Counted from the first letter of the stretch, positions 22,833 through 32,255 are shown. The stretch is 35,601 bases of DNA from Mycoplasmatales bacterium (GCA_014238055.1 JABABV010000007.1:1-35601), one strand, 5' to 3'. Made by a program: numbers and translations. Notes: generated from the sequence alone by a model not told the origin.

Positions 22833-24194
22833 TTAGTTTAAATTATTTTGTAATTGATCAACAATTTCTTTAATTTTATTTTTACACTTAATATCTCGGT
22901 TTCGACGATTATTAATTTTTTTATAAGAGTTCATGATCGTTGTATGATCACGATTGAAATTTTTAGCAATTTTCTTATAAGTTAAATTTAATAAATCACG
23001 GCAAATAAAGATCGCAATTTGACGAGCTTCAAGGATAACTTTTTGTCGCTGTCTTGAAATTATTTTTTTAACAGTTGTATGATATTTTTTAGCAACGATT
23101 TTTTTAACGTCATCAATTTCAATTATTTTACTTTTATCAGCAATCTCTTGTAAAGCGCTAATAACGTCTTTTTTAGAGATTAAGTCTTTAATAAAGTTAT
23201 TTTGAATCGATCAAAAAATAATTCTTTTAATCGCTCCTTCAATATTTCTAATATTGCTATTAAAATTTTCTGAAATTCATAAAATAGCATCTTCTTCAAT
23301 CGCTGGTAAATTACTATTATTTGCTAATTTTAATTTAATTATACGAGAAGCTTCTTCGATTGATGGATTTTGAATTGAAATCGTTAATCCTGATTGAAAT
23401 CGGGAAATATAACGATCTTCAAAGTCGCCAAGTTCACCAGGTACTTTATCACTAGCGATAACAATTTGTTTATTTTCTTGAATAAAATGGTTAAAAATTT
23501 GAAAAAAGATCTCTTTTGTTTTTTTCATTGTTGAAAAAAACTGAACATCATCTAGTAAAAGAACATCATAATTAAAGTATTTTTCTTTAAAATTTTCAAT
23601 TCCTTGAAAACCAACGTTAAAAGCATTATTCAATTCACCACTAAATTTAGCGCTATCGATATATTTTACTTTTAAGTTCTTATCACGATAATTACTTAAA
23701 CATTTATTTCCAATTGCTTTTAATAGATGAGTCTTTCCAAAGCCTGGTTTACCGTAAATGAATAAAGGATTATAAAGACTTTCTTGACTATCATTAGAAG
23801 AAACTAAAATAGCTGCTTGATACGCTCCGCGATTAAAATTACCATTAACATAGTTAGCAAAAGTAAAACGATCTTTTAAACCAGTATCAGTTGTAAAAAC
23901 ATTTTTCTTGATAATTGCTTCTGATCGATTTGATCATTCTTGTTCTGTTAAAAAGACAATTTTAAAATTACTTTGAGTAACTTCTTTGATTATTTGTTTA
24001 AATTGTTCATCATAAGTCGTCTCAATAATTTGTTTAACAAACTTTGACTTTATTATTATGAAAACAATATTGTTAGTTATTTCTTTGATTTTAATTTTAT
24101 TTTTCAAATAATTATTAAAAAATTCTAATGGAATATTTTCTTTTAATGAAATTTGAAAGTTTTGGTCAATTTTTTTAATATTATTTTTTATCAT
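22833..24194 (-). CDS. dnaA: Chromosomal replication initiator DnaA
   Basis: 453 aa after reading TGA as Trp. Domain I (about 1-85) is divergent. Domain III: FIYGKPGFGKTHLLKAIGN with Walker A at 148-155, DVLLLDDVQFF Walker B, and SRFQSGL arginine-finger sensor region. Domain IV has the DNA-binding helix-turn-helix, NLTYKKIAKNFNRDHTTIMNSYKKI, with the DnaA signature RDHTT. It binds DnaA boxes and unwinds the origin. Its flanks on both sides carry DnaA-box-like sites, and dnaN follows, so this is the usual replication-origin neighbourhood. Ribosome site AGAAGG. Upstream promoter: -10 TATAAT on the minus strand (24241-24246) with a weak -35. Confidence 0.98.
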
Positions 24195-24653
24195 AGATAC
24201 CTTCTTAATATAGAAATATTTAATGAATTTACTAAATATAATTATATACTAATACTGATGTGAGTTAAAAACAATTTAAAGAAAGTTGTTAAAGTAGTTT
24301 TCCACATTAAAAAACAATTAAAAAGACTATTATTAAAGGAAAATTATTTGTTTTACAATATAGGTTAGTATATTTATTGTGTAAAAAATAAGTAGTTGCG
24401 TAACTTTTATGTTAATTATGGGGAAAAACAATTTATGAATTACTGAAAAAGTCTATTAAAATAAGGTTTTTTAACATTTTTGAATTGATTTATAGTATAA
24501 TGATTAAGATTTATAGTATAATTATTATGTAATGAAAGAATAGTTGTTAAATTTATTCGTTAAATATAATTCGATAATTAATGGTATAATTTAATAATTC
24601 TAAATAACTTTTTTATATAATTCTTGTATAAAACGAAAGGAAGTGTTCTAAAA
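24195..24653. promoter_or_regulatory. oriC part 2: upstream dnaA region with DnaA-like sites and direct repeat
   Basis: 459 bases without a gene, between divergent dnaA and the gene at 24654, where coding direction switches. DnaA-box-like TTTTCCACA lies at 24298-24306; weaker matches on the other strand are TGTGTAAAA (24378-24386) and TGGGGAAAA (24419-24427). A 15-bp direct repeat GATTTATAGTATAAT occurs at 24487-24501 and 24508-24522, offset 21 bases. The TATAAT at 24585-24590 is the candidate -10 for the rightward gene, and the dnaA promoter -10 is at 24241-24246. Together with part 1 and the strand switch this is the best replication-origin candidate here. Confidence 0.7.
24487..24522 (+). 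repeat. 15-bp direct repeat with 21-base period near oriC
   Basis: GATTTATAGTATAAT occurs twice, exact, at 24487-24501 and 24508-24522. Each copy ends in a TATAAT-like box, so these could be tandem promoters or paired binding sites on the same face of the helix (two turns apart). Confidence 0.85.
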
Positions 24654-25091
24654 ATGTGACCATTTAGCAAAAAAGATAAATCTCAAAATACAGAAGTAGA
24701 CAATAATAAAAATATCGAAACACCAGTTGAGGATAATAAACCAACACCGAAAGCTGATGTTGAAAAAGCCCCTGTAAAAAAACCAGTTGCAAAAAAAACA
24801 GTTAAAAAACCAGTTGCAAAAAAGAAAACAACAGCGAAAAAGAAATCCGCTCCTAAAAAAGCTACTAGTAAAAAAGTAAAAGAGAAAATTTATGTGGGCG
24901 ATAAAAATAAAATAGTTACTTTACGTCTAAGTCATGATCTTTTATCTAAAGTTAAAAAACATGCATCTGAAAATAAAAAAATGACATTATCACAATTCAC
25001 TAGACATTTATATAATTTAGAACTTGAGAAAATCGAGAATTTAAAAAATAAATTAAATAATAATTTAAATGTTGAACCTGAATTTGAATAA
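24654..25091 (+). CDS. Ribbon-helix-helix protein with histone-H1-like lysine tail
   Basis: 145 aa starting ATG-TGA (M-W), with AAAGGA 9 bases upstream. Residues about 38-78 are a basic, low-complexity stretch with repeats of KKPVAKK, KKTVKKPVAKK and KKKSAPKKATSKK, like the tail of histone H1 and the Lys/Ala/Pro DNA-binding tails of some bacterial nucleoid proteins. Residues about 85-130 (KIVTLRLSHDLLSKVKKHASENKKMTLSQFTRHLYN) look like a ribbon-helix-helix (CopG/Arc-type) DNA-binding fold: a beta strand, VTLRLS, then two helices. The N-terminal 37 residues are acidic and polar. Located next to oriC on the rightward side. Function unproven; a nucleoid-associated or segregation-type DNA-binding protein is the best inference. 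A terminator follows. Confidence 0.7.
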
Positions 25092-25111
25092 TTCATTAAT
25101 TTACTTTTTAT

Positions 25112-25140
25112 AAAAGATATATTAATTTATATCTTTTTTT
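25112..25140 (+). terminator. Intrinsic terminator after the RHH gene
   Basis: AAAAGATATA (25112-25121), loop TTAATT, TATATCTTTT (25128-25137) then more T. Stem of 10 bp, T-run of 7. It separates the RHH gene from the permease at 25246. Confidence 0.85.
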
Positions 25141-25245
25141 ATTATCTTAACTACAAAAGCAAATAATCAATTTTATTTTAAATAATATATATAATTATAA
25201 TTAGTATTAAAATTTTTAGTAATGAAAGGATTGTTTCGTTAAATT

Positions 25246-26985
25246 ATGAATAATAAAAAATTCACTTTAAAAGAATTAGTCTGATATGGATTTAATTATG
25301 TTTCAAGTATTACTTTTACATTAGTGTTCTATACATTAATTTGAGGTAAATCTGGATCACAAAGTAAAAACGTTGGTATTAATTTAATTTGAATCATGGC
25401 AATAGTTGGTGTTGTTGCAACAGCGTGTGCAATGTGTTTTGCTAAATTAACTAAAGTCCATAAAGTTACTAACGGAGGAGCTTATAGTTATACGAGAACT
25501 CAATTCGGTAAATTTATGGGTTGAGCAATTTTATTTTTACAATATATGAGCTTACCGATTAGTATTGTTTCTCAAATTATTTCGATGGTTAGTGCTAACT
25601 TCGTAAATCCTGATAGTTTTCTTTATGTTGGTGGTTTAAAAAACAATCACTTTAATCTATTTGAAGGTTATTGAGGACATTGATCTTCTTTAATATTAGA
25701 TAGTTTTGGAATCCTTATATATATAATAGCAGCAGCTTTAATTTTTTTAGGATTGAAAAAATTTAAAAAATTAATAAATGGTGTGTTTTATTTAAAGTGA
25801 ATCTTTACGATCGTTCTAGTAATCGGAGTTTCAGTTTTATTCTTTATGAATATATCTTCACCATCAGAAAGTAATAATATCGTTAATTTAGCAAAACATC
25901 ATTCAGCGATTAGTGTTTCTTTATTTGCTAATGTTTTTGCTTCAACTTTCTTTTTCTTTGGAGGAACGGAAACTTATATTACAATTGGAAAAAATGTTGA
26001 AAAGCCAGAAAAAAATATTGCTCGAGCGATATTAATTATTATGTTAATTTCGACAATGTTCTATTTAGTTACAACGATTTTATTTATGGGAGCGTTCTCA
26101 CAACCTTTTAGTTCTAATCCAAATATTCAAGCATTTACGATCTTAGGGATTAAATTAAATGCCCCTTGATTAGAATATATCGGAGTAATTTTTATGCTTT
26201 TAGCAACAATTTCTTTAAAATTTACTGCCGGAATGCAAAATGGTTTATATAGTGGAGCAATTTTAGAGCCGCAAGCTCGCGAAGGTTTTGTTAGTGAAAA
26301 ACTTGGAAAATTAGATAATGATGGAATTGCAATGAAAGCAAGTAAGTTTAATTTATTAATTACTGCTGCTTTTGCAATTATTTGATTATTGATTCCTGAT
26401 TTAATTCAAGGCTTAACTGATAAAAAACCATTTAGTTATTCAGCTATCACTGGAGAAGCTGGTATATTTATGATGTTTTTATATTTAATAGTGGTCTCTA
26501 TTTGTATAAAACTAGCGTGATTGAAGAAAATTCAATTTAAAAAATATGAATTTGCAATGTGAATTCTTTTAATCATATTTTTACTATGACAAGTTTATGC
26601 CTTTTTTGCTGGAGTCTTTGATGGTATTAATGGAACGATCAAACATCTTCCAATATATGTTAAGAATGATGATCAATTAGCAACTTATTTAATTCAATTA
26701 ATTTATTTATTATTAACAGCAATATTATTAATTAGTATTTATTGATTATATTACTTACCAAAATATCGTGCTCGTTTAATAAAAGATAAATCAATTCAAG
26801 CAGAATTAGATTCTGAGTTTGTAATGATCGATGATTGAGCTTTTATTTCTCGCTCAATCGAAGATAAGTTAGATGATTATTTATTACGTGTTGATAAAAT
26901 TGGTAATAATATTGATAAGACTCATCGTAAAGTTGCAAGTCAGCTGAAAAAAATCGTTAATGAAAACGAACCAGAAATTAAGTAA
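25246..26985 (+). CDS. APC-superfamily amino-acid permease (paralogue 1)
   Basis: 579 aa, about 12 membrane segments plus a hydrophilic C-terminal tail of some 75 residues after the segment YYLPKYRARLIKD. Strongly similar in order and motifs to the permease at 28834: both have FTLxELVWYGFNY at the start, CAMCFAKL, SGAILEPQAREGF and GKNVEKPEKNIAR. These two form a tandem pair separated by the aminopeptidase gene. Many TGA(Trp). The ribosome site AAAGGA is 15 bases from the ATG, a loose spacing. Exact substrate unknown; amino acid import or exchange across the membrane is the family role. No attenuator leader was seen before it. Confidence 0.92.
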
Positions 26986-27081
26986 AATAAACTAAAAAAT
27001 AATAATTAGATATATTAAATATCGTTTAATGATTAAAAAAGGTTCTTTTTTGTATTAAAAAATAACTTTTTTTTAAATTTA

Positions 27082-27111
27082 TTGACTTTATCTTGTTTTT
27101 GTTGTTATAAT
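27082..27111 (+). promoter_or_regulatory. Promoter A, almost leaderless
   Basis: TTGACT (27082-27087), 18 bases, TATAAT (27106-27111). The leader ATG begins at 27121, only 9 bases past the -10, so the mRNA would carry about 2-3 bases before AUG. Same geometry as promoter B (31950-31979), also followed by TCATAATGTTAAA. Confidence 0.85.
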
Positions 27112-27120
27112 TGTTTCATA

Positions 27121-27240
27121 ATGTTAAAACAAAATCTATGAAACAACCAAATTATGACTTCTTCTTTTAAAGGCACAGCAGTTACGTCTGCTTACGCTTT
27201 AAATATTTTGTCATATTTTTTAAAAGTTTCAAATTGTTAA
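27121..27240 (+). CDS. Leader peptide A (39 aa) of the aminopeptidase attenuator
   Basis: ATG at 27121 to TAA at 27238-27240, 39 codons, with no ribosome site: a leaderless start is forced by the promoter position. The peptide starts MLKQNLWNNQ, where Trp7 is the TGA codon. Its 5' block is shared with leader B (MLKKNTWNNS) at DNA level (ATAATGTTAAA..AAAAT...TGAAACAAC). RNA shapes: TTTAAAG (27166-27172) pairs with CTTTAAA (27197-27203), with an AGCAG/CTGCT inner stem; AAATTATGAC (27149-27158) pairs with GTCATATTT (27210-27218, one bulge); TGAAAC (27139-27144) pairs with GTTTCA (27226-27231). So codons 7-13 fold back on the end of the ORF. Likely sensor peptide for the downstream gene pepA; inferred. 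Confidence 0.75.
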
Positions 27241-27283
27241 TTCCAATAAATTAATAAAAATTAATTTATAATAATAAAATTAA

Positions 27284-27328
27284 AAATAAACTTTTGAAAT
27301 AATAGAAAATTCAAAGGTTTATTTTTTT
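27284..27328 (+). terminator. Attenuator terminator A with competing anti-terminator
   Basis: AAATAAACTTTTGAA (27284-27298) pairs over 15 bases with TTCAAAGGTTTATTT (27310-27324), one G-U, followed by TTTT: an intrinsic terminator 110 bases before pepA. The leader segment TTTTAAAAGTTT (27218-27229) can pair over 12 bases (one G-U) with AAACTTTTGAAA (27288-27299), which would disrupt the terminator. The same segment overlaps GTTTCA, which pairs with codons 7-8 of the leader. So the two structures exclude each other. Confidence 0.8.
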
Positions 27329-27437
27329 AATTAAATTATCGATTTAACGATAATTTAACATTATACTAAAAGTTAGTTAAATATTATAACTAGCTTCATA
27401 TAACATAAATAATTCTACATGAGGAGTTTGAATTAAA

Positions 27438-28787
27438 ATGATAAATCTAAATGGAAAAGAAGAAGTTTTAACATTAGAATGTGTATTTTACAACGATGTT
27501 AAAAATGATTTTATAGTTAAAAGTAATTTTGCTACAACTCTATTAGTTGATGAAAAAAAACTTTATGTATATATTGATCGCCATCAAACAGGAAACTATT
27601 TCGAATATTACCGTAAATTATTAACTGTTCTAGAAAAGAACAAATATAATTTAAACATTAATGTTGATTCATTTGTAAGTAAAGACTTAAGCCAAGAAGA
27701 TGCTTTTCATTTACTTGCTACATTAGCATTCTATAATAACTACAATGACAAACGCTTAAACAACAAAGAATATCAAGAATTAAATTTTAATTTAGTTACT
27801 AGTTATCCAAAAGCTAAAGAAGTATTTGAACGTTTAGCAATTATTAACTCTAGTGTTAATAAAGTAAGATTTTTACAAGACTTACCGCCAAACATTTTAA
27901 ATTCTGAAGTATTAGCTGATAAAGTAGTTAATGAATTAAAAGGGCACAGTAATTTAAAAATCACTGTTCTTGGAAAACCAGAATTACAAAAATTAGGCAC
28001 AGGTTTATTATTATCTGTTAATGCCGGAAGTAATTTTGATCCTAAAATTGTTGCTATTGAATATCAAGGAAATCCTGATTCAAATGAAAAAGTTGCCTTA
28101 GTTGGTAAAGGGATTACTTTTGATACCGGAGGATATTCAGTTAAGTTACGCGAATTTATGCGTTTAATGAAATTTGATATGTCTGGTGCTGCTGTTACGG
28201 CTGGAGTTATGAATAATTTAGCAACTTTACAACCAAAAATAAATGTTGTTGGAATATTATGTATTACAGATAACAAAATTGGACCTTTAGCAACTGCTCC
28301 AGATTCAATTGAAACATCATATAATGGTTTAACTGTTGAAATTAATAACACTGATGCCGAAGGTCGTTTAGCGATGGCTGATGGAATCACTTACGGAATC
28401 CGTAATTGTAATGCTACTAAAGTTATGACAGTAGCAACTTTAACAGGAGCGATTATTACTGCTCTTGGGAAAGAAATTACTGGAGTATTTTCAACTTGTG
28501 AAACATTTTATAAACAATTCGAAAAAGCTAGCCTACTAAGTCATGAAAAAGTATGACGCTTACCGTTTAACGTTACTTTTAAAGAAGACTTAGAGCATTC
28601 ACAAATGGCCGATATTACTAACCACAACTATAAAAATCATGGTGGTTCAGCCGTTGCTGCGTCATTCTTAAACTTCTTTACCGAAGGATTACCGTTCTTG
28701 CACTTAGACATCGCGGGTACAGCTACTCGTAATGAACGTGGTACAGGAATAATGATAAAAACTTTAACAGAATTATTTTGTTTATAG
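27438..28787 (+). CDS. pepA: Leucyl aminopeptidase, M17 family
   Basis: 449 aa with one TGA(Trp). C-terminal catalytic domain has all metal and active-site residues: VGKGITFDTGGYSVK with Lys224, Asp229 and Lys236; MKFDMSGAA with Asp247; and NNTDAEGRLAMADGITYG with Asp306, Glu308 and Arg310. The N-terminal 170 residues are the less conserved regulatory domain. The hexameric, metal-dependent enzyme removes N-terminal residues (Leu preferred) from imported peptides, supplying amino acids. It has its own GAGGAG site. Upstream is the leader peptide-terminator attenuator; downstream, 46 bases on, is an APC permease with AAAGGAG, probably in the same operon. This places peptide breakdown and amino acid transport under one control. 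Confidence 0.95.
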
Positions 28788-28833
28788 ATTATATATTTAT
28801 TGTGTTTATATTTAATTAAAAAAGGAGAAAAAA

Positions 28834-30561
28834 ATGAGTTCACAAAAATTTACACTTAGAGAGTTAGTTTGATACGGATTCAACTACATGGTTGGAGTTA
28901 CGTTTACAGCTGTTTTTTATTCACTCGTATGAGGATCTAAAGACGCTATTGGAATTAACTTACTTTGAGTTATGGCTCTTGGTGGTCTTGTGGCTACTGG
29001 TTGTGCGATGTGTTTTGCTAAATTAAGTAAAATTCATAACGCCGACAACGGAGCAGCTTATATTTATACGCGTACACAATTAGGGAAATTCATGGGATGA
29101 GTAATTTCATTCTTACAATATATGTGTTTACCTATCATTGTAGTTTCTCAAATCATGTCAATGGTTAGAATTAATTTTAATTCACCAGGTACTTTCTTAT
29201 TTCTAGGAGACTATTTCGGTAATTGAACTGGACTAGCTTTAGATCTTTTTGGAATCACTATTTATATGATTGCTTCAATGGTTATCTTTTTAGGAATTAA
29301 AAAATTCAAAAAATTCTTAAAAATGGCAATTTATATTAAATGAAGTTCAACAATATTATTAATTCTTGGAGTACTAGTTTTATTCTTTATGAATATCTTT
29401 AGTTCAACAGAAGGTAATAACTTAGTAAATCTTGCAAGAGATCATTCAACATTATCGGTGACTTCATTTGCAACAGCATTTGCTTCAACATTTTTCTTTT
29501 ATGCTGGATTCGAAACTTATATAACAGTTGGGAAAAACGTTGAAAAACCAGAAAAAAATATTGCTCGTTCAATTATATATGTAATGTTAATTACGACAGT
29601 ATTTTACTTATTTACAACATTTATATTCATGGGAGCTTTCTCAGAAGCATTTAATAAGAATCCAAATATTCAAGTATTTTCATTCTTAGGTAATGATTGA
29701 AATATGAAAACTATTGGATATGTCGGAGCATTTATTATGCTATTTTGTACAATGGCTCTTAAATTACAAGCCGGAATGCAAAATGCTTTATTCAGTGGAG
29801 CTATTTTAGAACCACAAGCTCGTGAAGGATTTATTCCAGATCAGCTTGGTGAATTAGATGAAGAAAATATCGCTAGAAAAGCTAACGTAGTTAACTTAAT
29901 AGTTACTGGTGTATTTGCTTTAATTTGATTAATTTTCCCAGATATCATCACAGGAGTAACTGGAAAACCAGCGTTTGATTATGCTGCGATTACTGGTCAA
30001 ATTGGTATTTTTGAAATGATCCTTTATAGTGTTATCGTTGTTATTTGTTTAAAACTTGCGTTTGAAAAGAAAATGCAATCTGGTTTATTTCAAGTAATAT
30101 TTTGAATGTTTTTATTTGCATTCTTAATGTGACAAGTCTATGAATTCTTCGCAGGAGTGTTTAATGGAATTAACGGAACATTAAATCACTTAGATGCATA
30201 TGATGGACAACAGTCAACAACATACTTTATTGAATTAGGATACTTTATTTTAATTATAGCTACTGCTATATGTAGTTACATGTTCTACTACTTACCAAAA
30301 TATCGTGCCCGTTTAGCAAAAGATCCTTCAATTCAAGTTAAACTTGATGCTGAATTCACAATGGTAGATGACTGAGCTTTAGTATCTCGTGAAATCGAAA
30401 ACTATATCGATGAATACGTTGCTCGTTCTAAAAAAATTGGTCTAAAACCAGATTTCGCTTACCGTGAAACTGCTAATAAAATTAAAGATACAATTATTAA
30501 TTCTGAACCAGACATCGAATACGCGTCTCGTGCTAAAAAAACCCTTTTAGAAAAAGAATAA
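28834..30561 (+). CDS. APC-superfamily amino-acid permease (paralogue 2)
   Basis: 575 aa, paralogue of the permease at 25246 along its whole length, including the hydrophilic C-terminal tail (YYLPKYRARLAKD then acidic and basic residues to ...KKTLLEKE). Shared blocks: GKNVEKPEKNIARSI, SGAILEPQAREGF and GVFNGINGTLNHL. Starts at ATG 28834 with an ideal AAAGGAG ribosome site, downstream of pepA on the same strand, and so likely responsive to the leader A attenuator. It ends in a strong terminator. TGA appears frequently as Trp. Substrate unknown, possibly the same as for paralogue 1. Confidence 0.93.
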
Positions 30562-30570
30562 TTATCAAAC

Positions 30571-30603
30571 AAAAAAACCACTAATTAATTTAGTGGTTTT
30601 TTT
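30571..30603 (+). terminator. Intrinsic terminator after permease paralogue 2
   Basis: AAAAAAACCACTAA (30571-30584) with TTAGTGGTTTTTTT (30590-30603), loop TTAAT, a 14-bp stem flanked by A- and T-runs. It would also act for the convergent lipoprotein gene, whose stop lies 28 bases further on. Confidence 0.9.
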
Positions 30604-30630
30604 ATATTGATTTTTTAATTAAACTAAATA

Positions 30631-31800
30631 TTAAAAATCATATACGTATACATTTTTTCAAGTATAGTTAAATGCTTCTAATGATAGTTTAGTTTTATCA
30701 CGATAAACTTCTAAATTCATAGAATGATTTTTTCAATCTCCAGAAGTATGGCGAACCCGAAAAGAAATTTCAATAATTCTTCTAAGGATATTTGGCCCTT
30801 TTTCTATAGCTGGGATAAAAATTTTATCAAAACTATTGATTTTAAAATCAGCATTACTTGGAAATCCGTTTTTATTTAAATAGTTTCTGATTTGATAGTC
30901 TTGACTATGACTGTTAGGGCCGTTGGGATCTTTTTGAAAAGACATTCAATTACTGCTCAAGAATTGGTTTATGTTATTAAGTCCATCACTAATTTCTTTA
31001 TTTAATAATGTATTATATTTAGCAACCGATTGCAATTGAACTATTTTAGTAAATTTTCAAGATTTTATGTTATAAGTTGATCCTTGATAATAAGAAATCA
31101 TTGCTTTAATAGGATCGGAATCATAAGCACCATTTTTACCTTTTTTAGAAATAATAGCTGTTATTGTTTGATCATTATTGTTAGTAGTTGGTTCTCCCGC
31201 CATTCCTGCATAATCATCACCAGCACCAACGCCACCATAGATATCAAATTCAGCTTGATCAGTTGTGATTCATTTTGTTTGTGATTCATTTCCATAAGTT
31301 CATCTTAAAGCATTAACAACATCAGAATCACGAACTCTTTTAATTAAATCTTTTGGTAATACTGAAGTTGCTAAATCACGAAAATGTTCTCAATTTGCTT
31401 CTTCAGGTGTAGTAGGTTGTCCGTAGCATTTTCAATCATCAAGATTATAATTAGTATTTATAACGTAAGTAATGCGAAATTTTGCTAATGCAGAATTACT
31501 TTTTCTAATGATCGTAGCAGTAATAGTTAAATTATCAGTTTCTACTGCTGGTTGATCTTGAAATTCAAAATCACTTTTATCGATATTGTTTCATGCAGGT
31601 GGTTGAGTAGCTTTAATGATATCTTCAAAACTAGCTCGCAAAGCATCTTTTTTAAAAACATCTCAAGAACCTTTTTTGGGGTTTGTATTATGATGGTTGC
31701 AACTAACTAGTACACTAAATGTAGATAAAGTTATAGCAGTTATAGATGTTGTAAAAAATATTAATTTAAAAATTTTTTTAAATTTCTTTTTATTATTCAT
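30631..31800 (-). CDS. Hypothetical lipoprotein
   Basis: 389 aa, with TGA(Trp) codons; stop at 30631-30633. N-terminal signal: basic MNNKKKFKKIFK, hydrophobic core through residue 33, lipobox L-V-S-C with Cys34. The mature part is hydrophilic, with Asn/Asp-rich and aromatic residues and no recognisable domain; motifs include YGGVGAGDDYAGMAGEPTTNN in the middle. It is not closely similar to the lipoprotein at 1-1243. Possibly adhesin or variable surface protein; unproven. Ribosome site AAAGGATG. It is the only minus-strand gene in the 24.65-35.6 kb region and interrupts two groups of amino acid transport genes. Confidence 0.8.
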
Positions 31801-31949
31801 AAATAAAACACATCCTTTATTGATTAAACCTTAATTTTATTTTGTATCATTATTTTATTAGTCATCTTTATATTAATATTTTAACATCTTTTATTTTATG
31901 ATAATTTTATATTTATATATTACGTCTTACTATATTTCAATGAAATTAA

Positions 31950-31979
31950 TTGACATATTATAGTTAACACTGCTATAAT
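31950..31979 (+). promoter_or_regulatory. Promoter B, consensus and almost leaderless
   Basis: TTGACA (31950-31955), 18 bases, TATAAT (31974-31979): a perfect sigma-A consensus in both boxes, which is unusual for mycoplasmas. The ATG of leader B follows 9 bases later. Same spacing and same downstream TCATAATGTTAAA as promoter A. Confidence 0.9.
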
Positions 31980-31988
31980 TAGGTCATA

Positions 31989-32099
31989 ATGTTAAAGAAA
32001 AATACTTGAAACAACTCAAATCAAAACTTTAAAGATGCTTCTAATAGCGCCTCTTTAAACTTTTTCTATCTTAATTTGGGTTTCTTTTTAAATAAATAA
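31989..32099 (+). CDS. Leader peptide B (36 aa) of the permease attenuator
   Basis: ATG at 31989 to TAA at 32097-32099, no ribosome site. Begins MLKKNTWNNSNQN, Trp7 is TGA, with Asn at 5, 8, 9, 11, 13 and more; Asn is about a quarter of the peptide. Same start geometry as leader A. RNA shapes: TTTAAAGA (32028-32035) pairs with TCTTTAAA (32052-32059). AACTCAAAT (32013-32021, codons 9-11) pairs with ATTTGGGTT (32074-32082) over nine bases, one G-U. A second possible pairing, GAAAC (32008-32012) with GTTTC (32080-32084), uses the same region. These helices link codons 7-11 to the end of the ORF. Sensor role inferred. Confidence 0.75.
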
Positions 32100-32140
32100 T
32101 ATAGCTAATTTTAAATAATTAGTAATTTATAAAAAATAAA

Positions 32141-32182
32141 AAAAACAAACTCAAAATATTAAAAATTTGAGTTTGTTTTTTT
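32141..32182 (+). terminator. Attenuator terminator B with competing anti-terminator
   Basis: AAAAACAAACTCAAA (32141-32155) pairs perfectly over 15 bases with TTTGAGTTTGTTTTT (32166-32180), loop of 10, followed by more T. The leader segment TTTGGGTTTCTTTTT (32075-32089) can pair with all of the 5' arm except one C-C mismatch (one G-U), so it can break the terminator. That same segment pairs with codons 9-11 (32013-32021), giving two exclusive states, as in leader A. The permease begins 74 bases after the terminator. Confidence 0.85.
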
Positions 32183-32255
32183 ATTTAATTTAGCATCATA
32201 ACTATCGAGATTATTAAAGCATATTAAAATAATAATTTTAAAAAGAGGTAATAAA

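Noticed and set aside
25222-25242. ATG-AAA-GGA...TAA mini-ORF before the permease at 25246
   Set aside because: It has no ribosome site of its own, it overlaps the AAAGGA of the permease, and there is no terminator between them; probably chance.
30642-30651. A second TATACGTATA palindrome matching the one at 1379-1388
   Set aside because: It lies in the coding end of the lipoprotein (VYVYDF codons), so the match is likely due to composition.
27119-32182. Leaders A and B as T-box riboswitches
   Set aside because: No T-box antiterminator bulge motif (UGGNACC-type) or Stem I specifier loop is visible, and both contain a well-started ORF.
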